Assembly: GCA_900208305.1 (NCBI GenBank)
Contig: OAPG01000003.1
Location: forward strand, 1,054,001-1,118,000
Origin: Melanopsichium pennsylvanicum
Lineage: Eukaryota > Basidiomycota > Ustilaginomycetes > Ustilaginales
Reading direction: 5' to 3'
Length of the DNA stretch: 64,000 nucleotides
Of the stretch, positions 11,572-21,071 are shown in pieces (the first letter of the stretch is position 1; every line of letters begins with the position of its first letter). Below the pieces are notes generated by a model that made no database searches, had not been told where the DNA came from, and saw only the letters and a list, made by a program, of their open reading frames with translations. Made by a program: the position numbers and the translations under genes.

Positions 11572-13132
11572 CTAGGCAGGCTGGTTAGATGGCACGAGGC
11601 CCACCCTCTGCAAAAGCGAACTCGCCTGCCCAGGCGCAGGCAAGTTCGATGAAATGCCTTGATCGTGGCGGAAGCTGTACAAAAATGACACACAAAACCA
11701 CCGATCAGTCAGTAGAAACCATCAAGTAGCAAGCATTGCCATTGGGGTCGTAGACCTACCAGCATCGTTTGGCGTAGGCGCAATAGCCATACCTGAAACG
11801 CATAGCAACATCAGCAAAGATACCAACGTCTTGATGTCAGACTTTTCAAGTCTCGAGAGCTGCAGTATCCCATTTTCGTCAACCACTCACTCTTGGAAAG
11901 CCTTGCAAGGCTTAGTTTTCCACCGAGGATCACGTTGCACGGGACGCAGTTCGTGTTCACCATGCGCAAATTGGCATCGACTTTGGTAGAAGACAGCCAA
12001 AAACGGTATGTGGTAAAATGGTAAATTTGGATCAGTCAGCAACCCAACAACTCAAAAAGTTTGTGCTGCGAGTCAATGATCCTTACTTTTTGTAGTAGCA
12101 GTCTCCCTTTTCCTCCCAATTACGGCACATCTCGGTCTTGTAGAGCTCCACTTTTTTGTTGGTGGGCGAGGGGCCGTACCTACCGTTACAGGTCAAGTGC
12201 AACTCAACTGGGTAGCACGGCTGCGTCTGGGCGTCGTAGTATAAAGCATAAGGATTGGGCTGGGTCGGAATGTGAAGCCCATGTTTCGTCAGCTCGGGCC
12301 ACTCCTCAAGTTGAGTGGTGAGCTCCGACGCAGTTGAGGCGCCTTTTGCTAGAAGCTGTGGAGCAGTGATAGAGGACGTATCGTAGCTTTTGGACACCCG
12401 AAAGCCTCTGATAGCAAGGGGCGTGGAAGGACTACCAGAGTTCTCAGTGCAGCTATAGAGGCCGAGCTGCTGCCGCTGGGGTTCAGCGAAAGAGTGGAGA
12501 TCCGGTCCCTGATAGGTAGGCGCACCGAGCTGGCCTGCCCACTGACCGCTCGAGCTATTGATTGAGCCTGCTTGGACATTACTGTAGCTTTCACGCAAAG
12601 GATGAGAGGTTGTTCTGGAGTCGTTGTATTCAGGATTGTGATGGTCGAGCGAGCTGGGCTCGAAGGACCAGTTCGGGTGAAAAGTCCATTCGTTGGAATT
12701 GCTCTCAGTCGAGCCGTCCGAATCGGGGGAAAGAGGAGAAGTAAGGCTGCGACCGGTGTCGTTGCTCACTGCCGAGATTGGAGAGGACGACAAGAGTCTG
12801 GCGGGATTGCTCGGCCACGTCTGGTCACTGCCGTCATCGGGGTCACTGTTCGGCCAAGTAAAAGCGTGGAAGGAGGTCTGCTGTCGGTGATGGGCCTGAC
12901 CTTCGAAAACAAGTCGGTTCAGCAGCTCAATCTCGTCTACGAGGCGTCGATTAGCACGACGGACATTCTCGTCCCAGATTTGGCCAATATCGGGATGGTG
13001 TCGAGGAGAAGGCAGAGGATGGCTTGCAAGTTCGGTTCCGGGGATCGCAAGTGGTCTGGTTTGAATGGTAGGGCTAGCAGTGTTGTTCGAGAATCGGATC
13101 TGATCGAGAGCGTTACTCGAGCCAGTAATCAT
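11572..13132 (-). CDS. Tandem CCCH zinc-finger protein (TTP/Zfs1/Cth1 type), four exons
   Basis: The join is 12087-13132, 11891-11980, 11760-11792 and 11572-11674 on the minus strand: 1272 nt, 423 residues. All junctions are GT-AG and keep phase. The zinc fingers emerge only after splicing. Finger 1 spans residues 336-355 and finger 2 residues 374-393, both exactly C-x8-C-x5-C-x3-H. They are 18 residues apart and preceded by LYKTEMC and WKTKPC, the tristetraprolin layout. This family binds AU-rich elements in 3'UTRs and promotes deadenylation and decay. Each finger is split by an intron (junctions fall after YYK and, in finger 2, on either side of the EYGYCAYAKRCW segment). Residues 1-330 are Ser/Pro/Asn-rich and disordered. 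The start is the ATG at 13132. Family assignment is secure; target RNAs and pathway are not visible. Confidence 0.88.
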
Positions 13133-13478
13133 AGCAGATCTTGGTTTGGAGCGACGTCAAGTGAAGAGTGGCACGGCTGATAGCAGTGAGGCTGCAAAGA
13201 GCTGAGAATATTAAACATAAAGACTTGTTGGGTCTGCATCATTTGAAAGGCAGCATCATTGCAGCGACTTGTCAGTACTTTTATTCAAAGCATTGTCGAT
13301 TGTCTGCCGAAGTTAGGATAAAGACTCACATTCGGAGCGGCGAATGAATAATGATAAGATCCACACAAAGCTTGCGGGGTATTGCGGAGTGAAAGTGAGG
13401 CGTAGACTACATCAAAGGCTTGTTAATATGTGTTGACGAAAGAGGGGGCAATGCAAAGATCAAAGCGATTCGTGACTT

Positions 13479-13487
13479 TATATAAGC
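13479..13487 (-). promoter_or_regulatory. TATA-like element upstream of the CCCH gene
   Basis: The minus strand reads TATATAAAG about 350 bp upstream of the ATG at 13132. Position fits a core promoter with a leader, but no transcript evidence is available. Confidence 0.3.
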
Positions 13488-14860
13488 GAAGCGGAGAGAG
13501 TGTAACAGGCACCGTGACAAAACATGGTTGAAGCACTGCCAAGATCTCAAGGGGTCAGAGTTGTACCGACTGCATCTATGATTGTCGCATCGACAGCTTT
13601 GAGGACGTCCTGTGATGCTACTACTGTCTCCTCTCCCGCGCAGACTGACTTGGCCAGTGCGTCTTTGCCTGCGCAATTCTGCGTTCGTCATCGCTTGAGC
13701 TACAAAGGCCAAGTAGAACCATGTCTAGAGGTAGCGGAAGGATGCACATAGTTTGCAAAAGCGCGACTGCGTCAAGCTGTTGCAGTTAATTTAGAGATGG
13801 AAGCTGATCAAGACTTAATCTCAACACCGTCGCTTTGCGTCGACGACTTCAGCTAAGATGATGAAGGTGCTTGCTAAAATTCAGAGTTGAATTGCCTCCA
13901 CCGCGCCATACACTTTCTTTCCCCCACCTTGAATCGCGACGTGCTGCAGATAGTGGATTCGCCAGCTAAATGCTTCAGACATCATCCTCTGGCAAGAGGG
14001 CGATAACAAGCAAGAGCGTGCTGCCTGACCACGTTGCTGCTCGAATCATTTTGTTTGTCACCTGTCAAATGCGATAAAAGATCAACCGGGTCTACAAGCA
14101 TAAGCGGAAGTGGAGCCCATTTTCATTCTTTTCATCCCATGGAGCGACTGACTCAAGCTTCGATACCTATCGATGCCTCGATCGGCCTTCACTCGTGGGA
14201 TGATGTTGCACTTTCTAGGCAGATCTAGTCGAGCAAGGTCTTGGTCTGCTCCCTGTAAGATGTGCGCTTTAACTTGACCGCTTTTGCGCACATACCTCTG
14301 TAGACGCTGCTCTTGTTCACGTAGCTCTATCATGGCGACACCCTTCTCTGGGTTGACGGATGACCGACCTTATCTGAAGTCTCGTAATCATTGCACATGC
14401 AAGAAAGGGAGCTTCCCTTCTGTTTCTTAGTTATTGTACCATTTCGGATGTGCGCATTCGATGAGGGCTGCGGAGCATGTTTCATATGGATAGATCTATA
14501 TAATGACGCAGATATGTCGCCGCACCTCGGAGAAACACAGTAGGCTGCCAATTTCAGCGACCCACGAATCTGGTGCCGTAGAAGGTCATCACTGTGAGAC
14601 CTGGATCCTTCGTCAGCTGCAATGGCGTCGCCCTTTGGCACGTCTTCGATCTTCTCCGAGGTAGCTATCCAATGCTTGAGGCAAGGTTCCATCGCGATGC
14701 ATATTAGGGAGAAGTAATATGGTGTCGCAAAGAGAGTCGTCGTTGAGAGTTGGCTTCATAAGGACGAAAGGCGGGTGGCTAGACAATGAATTGGCGAGGC
14801 GCCTATGCCTTGGTGGGTCCATTCGCAATTTGTGTGAAAAGGCTCGGGATCAGTCTCTGA

Positions 14861-14922
14861 AGTCTTTTCTTTTTCTTTTTTGCTCTTTTCTTTTTTCTTT
14901 TCTTTTCTTTTTTTTTTCTTCG
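14861..14922. repeat. C/T-only low-complexity tract
   Basis: About 60 bases are nearly all T with interspersed C (TTTTC units), flanked by normal sequence. Confidence 0.85.
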
Positions 14923-15642
14923 AAAAGGAAACGAGTGAGGAAGAAACAAGGGTGGTGAGCAGGTCAGGCGGTGGTCCTCTGCACATTTATCCTGGCAACA
15001 AAAGAAAAATTCAATTCTTAGTTAGTTTGTTTCATTTTGTTTTCTTTTCCCTTTTCTAGACTTGGGGAAGGCTGGATAAGCATCAGCTCCGCAACCCGAA
15101 TCTTGAAGCAAAAAGCACACTCACGCTCTGCACTTTATTCACAAACTGTCAGCCTTGACTTTGGCTCACTTTACCACCTGCGATCGAGCATTCCTTCACC
15201 AACTTATCCACTCATTCCGACGCTACTCCGCTCTATCCACTCTGCTCTCTCAACGTTGTTTGGCCTCTATCGCACAAGTAGGCTCAAGATTGGCATCGTC
15301 GTCAAGGTCGCGCTTCTTCTGACTGAATTTCGACGGCGTCCCAAACATCCCATTTACGCATACGCGCTCCACTTGTTCGCATCGCGCGTTCCGGTTGCAA
15401 TATCAGTATTCACGCTCTTCTCGAACAGCAACACTCAAGTTAGAGCTATAAAATCATCCATCTTGCCGCTCCTAGCTAGCCGCAAATTCGGATCATCCGC
15501 TGTGATACGCCGCGTCGACGTCGCATGCTCAACTTACATTGTCGGAGCTCCATCGACAGTCATCACAGCGTGACGCGCTTTCGGAGCACTTGCGCTTCTC
15601 TTCCCGTCCGCAGTCTAGTTTATCCACCACATCTCGATCATC

Positions 15643-18177
15643 ATGACTTCTCCTCTACGCAGATCAACGCGCGCCAGCAGGAATGCAGATGCTCCTACAA
15701 CACCGGAACCTTCTACCCTGTCGCCTTCCGTCTCTCCTAGCAAACCTGAACGCAAACGCAAACGCCTCGATGAGCCTGCCGACGCCGACGCAGCTGACGA
15801 GCAGATGGTTGATGCTGCAAATTCTCACGCTACAGATGATAGTGCCAATCATGCTTCTGCGCAAGCAAACAAGCTCAATGGCGTCCACACCAATGCTGCC
15901 AACGCAGAATCTTCCACGCCCATAAAACCACAGCTTTCCAGAAAGATTCAATCTCTTTTAGGTATATCCAGCTCTAGCGCGCCAATCCAATCACCAAATT
16001 CGGCAGTCTTTGATGATGGCGCGAGCACGGTGGGCGACTTGGACATCAGCCAGGAGCACTCCCAGAAACTAAATACGATTATCGACACCTTGGACGCTGC
16101 TGGTCTCGTACGGCCTCCTTCACGCGCAAATGCCAAAGGCAGAGCATGTAAACCTGCTTCTTCTGGATTCAATCTTCTCAGGTCCAAGTCGAGGTCAGGC
16201 GGAGACCTCCACGAGCTCAGGGATCAACTGCAAGAAATGCGCGAACCTCTCCTTGCCAAAGCTGGTGTCCTTCGTCAACTGCAGGCCGCTCACAGTTCCA
16301 AGCCAACCGAAGAGGTAGCCGAGGACCTTGCCCGACTTTCCAGCCTCACGCTCATCATTGGGCTCGTCGAACAACTTGCACCACGTCTCCGCCGATCCGA
16401 CACCCGAATGGATATTCTCAAAGGTGCCATGCTATGCTCAATGATTGAGGAAAGGGCCAGGTTCCTGGAAGCTAAGAACGCCAAGAAGGGCACCAACACG
16501 GATCCTTCCGATGACGAACATGATGTCGCGAGGCTAAGGCCCATCCCACCGCCATCCGATCATCTGCCAGCTACCAGATATGCCCTGCACATGCGGCTTC
16601 CCCGATGCGACTACTTTACCAAAGCCATCGCACTGGATCGCGAGCAACTCGGGAAATTGAATCCGGCACAGGCAGACCTGGTGCAGATCAGCGCGCAAAG
16701 TGAAGCTCAAATGCGCGCGCTCAGACGTCAAGGCCTTACGCCTACACCAACGTTGGGACAAAGGTTAGGAAGGAATGAGCCTCGACACCGCCCTGACACT
16801 AAACCAAGCGCACCGCAGCAGCTCGCCAGACCTCAGCCAGTAACGTTCCTCAACTATGGCAACTACTCTTCGTTCGCGCCAACCTACGATTCATCCGCAT
16901 CCTCTATCAGCTATGCCACCAGCAGCACGCTCTGGCGCGATTCTATTCGCACTCAGCGATCGGTGTCCCTGACTTGGGGCGACAAGCCTTTCCAGTCCTA
17001 CGACGATGAACGGGTAGAGCACGATGATCTCTATGCGGATGCGCCTGTACAGCCAGCTCCTTTTGCAAAGGGAAGCAGCGGTGCTGACGCAGATGCACAC
17101 GATGATGGTGACGTATCCATGAGTGAACATTGCGGTGATGAAACAGCGGCGTTACTGCGCAACCTGGTGGACGGCGTCGACGGAGGCGACATCAGCGAAA
17201 GCTTGGACAAGCTTGACCAGGATGAGCTGATCACGTCGCATCTCCGTTTCAACATGATGTTACTTCACCGACTGCAGGAATTCCAGTGGGCACGGCTGCG
17301 GAAGTCTTTCGCTCCTTCAATTCCTGGTCGCACCATAATCACATGCGCTGACGAGGTGACACCATGCGAAGAGGAAGAGGCAACCGCAGCCCTCTTGTTG
17401 GAGTCGCTCAGCTCGCTTGTAGCACTGCGGCCGCGTGCTGCGGATCTCACCTCGGATGCTGTGGAAGCCGTCGTGCCAACCGCCGAGAAGCTGCGTGCAT
17501 TCTCTGCGAGCAGCGGCGCCATCGACCCAGACCTTCTCGGAGATGTGCGCGACGGCTTCTGGGGTGCCCTCGATGCAAACGTGGTCAAGGTGACCAAAAC
17601 CGGAGGCGTCATCTCCGAAACGCCTCTGGTGTTGCGCGACGACACAACGCTTCGTTTGGCGGAAGGCAGCGGCTTCAAGACCAGAAAGACTGCTCGCAGA
17701 ACTGGTGCTGGTGGCGAATACGACGAGGATCGCGGACGCAATGCGTTAGAGCGTTTCGCGTTAAGCCGCACATATGATCACAACAACGACCGACACGATA
17801 TCGAGCCTGTTCGAGCTGCACCTGCTCTAGGTCCCAATGCAGGATCGATCACCCAAGGCGCCATGCCTTCGCCGTCGCAGCGCTCTGGTCCTCCTCTAGC
17901 GGGATCGCCTCAGCCACGTCCACAGAATGTGGCCATGTCTCCGAACCCACGCATGCACGCAGGCTATGCACCGGGTCCTGGACAGGCCATGACCCCGCAG
18001 CCACAGCGAATGGTGCCAGGACCCAACGCATCATACGCTTTCGCGAGTCCTGCTGGCGGTTTGACCTACCAGGGTCGCCCTATGGCTCCAAATGCAACAT
18101 CACCTTACCCGCAGCAGGGCTTCGCACACCCTTCGCCTGGACAACCTCACTTTGCTCGGGCAGCGCATCAGTCATAG
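15643..18177 (+). CDS. Large disordered protein of unknown function (844 aa)
   Basis: I do not recognise this protein. A single intronless frame begins at the ATG at 15643. The N-terminus (residues 1-45) is basic and Ser/Pro-rich with a likely nuclear localisation signal, PERKRKRLDE. Residues roughly 190-300 look helical, with repeated LRDQL, LVEQLAPRLR and MIEERARFLEAK blocks. A middle segment rich in Ser/Tyr follows, then an acidic patch and a second helical block around HLRFNMMLLHRLQEFQWARL (near residue 540). The last 130 residues are Pro/Gln/Ser-rich (AMTPQPQRMVPGP). The basic tail, acidic patches and leucine-rich helices would suit a nuclear scaffold or chromatin complex subunit, but that is inference only. 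GC-rich codon choice supports it being a real gene. Confidence 0.75.
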   Translation: MTSPLRRSTRASRNADAPTTPEPSTLSPSVSPSKPERKRKRLDEPADADAADEQMVDAANSHATDDSANHASAQANKLNGVHTNAANAESSTPIKPQLSRKIQSLLGISSSSAPIQSPNSAVFDDGASTVGDLDISQEHSQKLNTIIDTLDAAGLVRPPSRANAKGRACKPASSGFNLLRSKSRSGGDLHELRDQLQEMREPLLAKAGVLRQLQAAHSSKPTEEVAEDLARLSSLTLIIGLVEQLAPRLRRSDTRMDILKGAMLCSMIEERARFLEAKNAKKGTNTDPSDDEHDVARLRPIPPPSDHLPATRYALHMRLPRCDYFTKAIALDREQLGKLNPAQADLVQISAQSEAQMRALRRQGLTPTPTLGQRLGRNEPRHRPDTKPSAPQQLARPQPVTFLNYGNYSSFAPTYDSSASSISYATSSTLWRDSIRTQRSVSLTWGDKPFQSYDDERVEHDDLYADAPVQPAPFAKGSSGADADAHDDGDVSMSEHCGDETAALLRNLVDGVDGGDISESLDKLDQDELITSHLRFNMMLLHRLQEFQWARLRKSFAPSIPGRTIITCADEVTPCEEEEATAALLLESLSSLVALRPRAADLTSDAVEAVVPTAEKLRAFSASSGAIDPDLLGDVRDGFWGALDANVVKVTKTGGVISETPLVLRDDTTLRLAEGSGFKTRKTARRTGAGGEYDEDRGRNALERFALSRTYDHNNDRHDIEPVRAAPALGPNAGSITQGAMPSPSQRSGPPLAGSPQPRPQNVAMSPNPRMHAGYAPGPGQAMTPQPQRMVPGPNASYAFASPAGGLTYQGRPMAPNATSPYPQQGFAHPSPGQPHFARAAHQS

Positions 18178-18748
18178 TCGGAGCACCTGTGGTCTTTTGA
18201 TATCCCTAGCACTCCAACTGGACTGGGGTGCTCTTCTATGTGTCTGCTGTCATTTATCAAAGCCAGCGTGTCGCGCTATCTAAAGGAAACTTTGGCTGAA
18301 CTGTTGAGTATATTGTATCTTTGTGTTTTCAAAGAAGGAAGTGAGCGCTGCGTGCTTGAGCTTGGAATTTCTTCCGATAATTTGTTAGATGCAAGAAATT
18401 CTGCCAATGGGCACGTGACGAACTTGTCGCGGTGAGTGTTGGTCTCGGCAGTAGCACACTGTGAGGTCAGAGTAGAAATTTACTCGACCTCAATCTTTTA
18501 GCAATACACAACGGTGACAGCTGGAGACAGCCTTACTGTCCAAGCCATGAGTTGCTCCTGGAAAAATTGTGTTTCATGTTCATCACTTGCGAATGCTCAT
18601 CACTGGCCAATTGCGATCAAGTTGATCATCACGAAAACGGGCACAGTGTTCAACAACTTCGAGGGCTCACCGATATAACCGACGACCATAAACGACCAAC
18701 GATCTACAACCTACGACGGACGCCATATAGCAAGGAGGTACTCTCACA
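18178..18748. other. Spacer upstream of CDC20
   Basis: 571 bp hold the 3' end of the 844-residue gene and the CDC20 promoter. I see no gene and no clear repeat. Confidence 0.5.
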
Positions 18749-20404
18749 ATGACCAACCGAGGCGGTAGCGGCATCGCAATGGATTCTCCTCTCAAGGATG
18801 TCTCTGCCAACATGCGCGATATGAAGCTTGGCACATCCCCTAGCAAAGGTAATTCTCTCAAAACCGGTGCTGGACGACTAGGCCTATCGAAGAGGGACCG
18901 TCTTGACTCTGTACCTTGCACATCAACCGACCTCAAGGTTGGTATCACCAGAGATTGGCAAGGCCCTGACAAGTCTTTGAAACCCAAGGTAGCAGCTAGC
19001 ATTTCACGTGGCGATCGATACATTCCCAACCGAGACCTCAAGCGATCGACTACTCCACACGCTCATCCAGATGCTGATGGCGACACCATACGCTCGCAGC
19101 TGTCTGGGGATGCCACTGATCCCAATATTGCAGCCAATATCTCGGCAGCTAATGCAAATCCGACAGACCTCGATGGTTATCCTTCATTCGAAGACTCGGT
19201 CTCAGCCGAGATGAGCCAGAGAATTCTATCTTTCTCAGCAGCGCCGCCTAGCTCGCTGGCAAACCCCGATGTGAGGAGCCGATATGCAATGACCAAGACA
19301 AAGTCGACCATTCCCAGCAGTCTCCAAAGCGCTGGACGAAGGAGAATCCCCACCACGCCAGAGAGGACCTTGGATGCGCCAAGCATGGTAGGTGACTTCT
19401 ACTACAACCTTCTCGACTGGTCTTCGACCAACATGGTAGCGGTTGCTCTGCAAACAGGATTGTGGATCTGGAACGGCAATACGGGAGATGCATCGGCATT
19501 GCTCGATACGTCGACGATGGCCGAGAAGGTGGGTGGTGGTGGACTAATCACAGGTTTGAGATGGGATGCGGATGGAAACATTCTCGCGGTTGGTCTGGAA
19601 GGCGGTTTCGTGCAGATTTGGGATGTGGAGACTAGCACGCGCATGCGTACGCTCAAACCAACGGGTGACGGTGGTGCAGACCATGCTTCGGTCAACGTGT
19701 GTGCATGGGCACCTGATGGTACCCTCAACGCAGGTTTCCAATCCGGTATCATTCGCGAGTACGATGTTCGCGAACGAGATGCAGTAACTCGAACCTTGGA
19801 AAAAGCGCACCATGGACCGGTATGCGGAATAGAATGGCGTTCCGACTCGGCCCTGATGGCTTCGGGTGGAAATGATAACGTCGTCAAAGTGTGGGATCGT
19901 CGAACCTCAGTGGCCAAGATGAGGAAAGAGAACCATCAAGCAGCAGTGAAAGCTCTAGCTTGGTGCCCTCATAACCTCTCGCTGCTTGCGACTGGTGGAG
20001 GTACTAGCGATCGAAACATCCATTTCTGGAACACAACTCAAAACTCGCGTACCATGACCATCAATACGGGCGCTCAGATCACTTCATTGCACTGGGCTCC
20101 GCACTATCGAGAGATTGTTTCTACCCACGGTTTGGGAACGACAGAGTCAAGCAAAGGATTGTTGAACATCTGGTCGCATCCACAGGGTACAAAAGTGGCA
20201 GAGATTGAAGCGCACGAAAAAAGAGTGCTCCATTCAAGTTTGAGTCCAGATGGTGAGGTGTTGGCTACAGTGAGTGACGATGAAGAGTTGAAACTTTGGA
20301 GAATTTTTGAAAAGCCCGTTGAAGCGAGCAAAGGTGGGGCCAAAGTGACAGCTGGATTCGGTAGTCATACCGTCGGTGTTACAAGTGTCCGTACTCTTCG
20401 TTGA
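18749..20404 (+). CDS. CDC20: Cdc20/Fizzy, APC/C activator and spindle-checkpoint target
   Basis: This is an intronless 551-residue frame starting at ATG 18749. Cdc20 recruits substrates to the anaphase-promoting complex and is the target of Mad2/BubR1 in the spindle checkpoint. The disordered N-terminal 210 residues contain the C-box GDRYIPNRDL (near residue 90), needed for APC/C binding. The propeller entry is the classic PERTLDAPSMVGDFYYNLLD segment. Seven WD40 blades follow, with clear WD-type ends such as GFVQIWDVE, NVVKVWDRR, NIHFWNTT and EELKLWRIF. A KEN tripeptide lies at residues 393-395 inside a blade turn (RKENHQAAVKAL). The protein ends in Leu-Arg rather than the usual Ile-Arg tail that docks on APC/C TPR subunits, a conservative change. 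The C-box and PERTLDAP entry favour Cdc20 over Cdh1, as does the lack of an obvious Cdh1-type N-terminus, but the separation is not absolute. Confidence 0.88.
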   Translation: MTNRGGSGIAMDSPLKDVSANMRDMKLGTSPSKGNSLKTGAGRLGLSKRDRLDSVPCTSTDLKVGITRDWQGPDKSLKPKVAASISRGDRYIPNRDLKRSTTPHAHPDADGDTIRSQLSGDATDPNIAANISAANANPTDLDGYPSFEDSVSAEMSQRILSFSAAPPSSLANPDVRSRYAMTKTKSTIPSSLQSAGRRRIPTTPERTLDAPSMVGDFYYNLLDWSSTNMVAVALQTGLWIWNGNTGDASALLDTSTMAEKVGGGGLITGLRWDADGNILAVGLEGGFVQIWDVETSTRMRTLKPTGDGGADHASVNVCAWAPDGTLNAGFQSGIIREYDVRERDAVTRTLEKAHHGPVCGIEWRSDSALMASGGNDNVVKVWDRRTSVAKMRKENHQAAVKALAWCPHNLSLLATGGGTSDRNIHFWNTTQNSRTMTINTGAQITSLHWAPHYREIVSTHGLGTTESSKGLLNIWSHPQGTKVAEIEAHEKRVLHSSLSPDGEVLATVSDDEELKLWRIFEKPVEASKGGAKVTAGFGSHTVGVTSVRTLR

Positions 20405-21071
20405 TTTATATATTAAGTCAGTCAGGCTTTCTTACTTGTTTTTTTTTTTTTTTTCATCGCATACCATTTCCTAAAAAAAAAAAAAAAAAAACGTCCCAAA
20501 TCGCATCTTTTTCCACTTTAGTTGCCCCCCCCCCCCTTTTATACCATCTACATCATCCATTTAGCTTGTCAATCGTATTACTTATACATTTCTCACTACC
20601 TTTCCTTGTTTTACCTTGACCTCAAAAGCATTACTCCCGCAATGATCCTCAACCGGAATTCCACAACGCCCCAGAGAACAGAAAGAATTTTGTCCCCAAT
20701 TCACCCTCACCAGCCCTAAGCTACAAAAGCTTTGCGAAGCCGCAACCATTTTTGACAATCCCCAACACTGTGAGAGTTTGCAGATCAACTTTTTGTCGAA
20801 ACCACGGTTTTTCAAGGCACATGTCAGGTTTTAGTCTTGGTGACAATTGCATTGCATCGAGCTGCAAGGTCTACTAACAGCCGTGATGCAACCTGAAAAC
20901 TGACAGTTATACAGTAAATGTACAGAATGGGGACTGACTTGACAAGCCATGGTTCGACCATCTCCGTCGCCGTCAAATCTGAAAAGACATCGTACCCAAA
21001 AAGACTATGCACAGACTGTGATGTGATGCAAAATGCACTCTCCGCCACCGTACGATAAACGATGCCGACGA
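20405..21071. other. Convergent spacer between CDC20 and VTA1
   Basis: 667 bp shared by two 3' ends. It contains T16 (20439-20454), A19 (20473-20491) and C12 (20525-20536) homopolymers. No gene is seen. Confidence 0.6.
20439..20491. repeat. T16 - spacer - A19 inverted homopolymers
   Basis: T16 at 20439-20454 and A19 at 20473-20491 are separated by 18 bases. They can pair as a stem in RNA or single-stranded DNA. The CDC20 stop is 35 bp upstream. A role in 3'-end formation is possible but unproven. Confidence 0.7.

Larger units (their letters stand above)
13133..15642. other. 2.5-kb divergent intergenic region
   Basis: This lies between the CCCH gene (minus) and the 844-residue gene (plus). 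A TATA-like motif at 13479-13487 reads TATATAAAG on the minus strand, about 350 bp upstream of the CCCH ATG. A pyrimidine tract lies at 14861-14922. From about 15037 the sequence is pyrimidine-rich, open in one frame without an ATG at its beginning, and reads as promoter or leader of the + gene. Short frames elsewhere show no recognisable domain. Confidence 0.5.

Noticed and set aside
13407..13712. 101-codon minus-strand frame upstream of the CCCH gene
   Set aside because: It overlaps the TATA-like motif and shows no family resemblance; it is probably promoter DNA.
15037..15573. 178-codon frame just upstream of the 844-residue gene
   Set aside because: It does not begin with ATG, is Ser/Leu/Tyr-rich as expected for pyrimidine-rich leader DNA, and has no recognisable domain.
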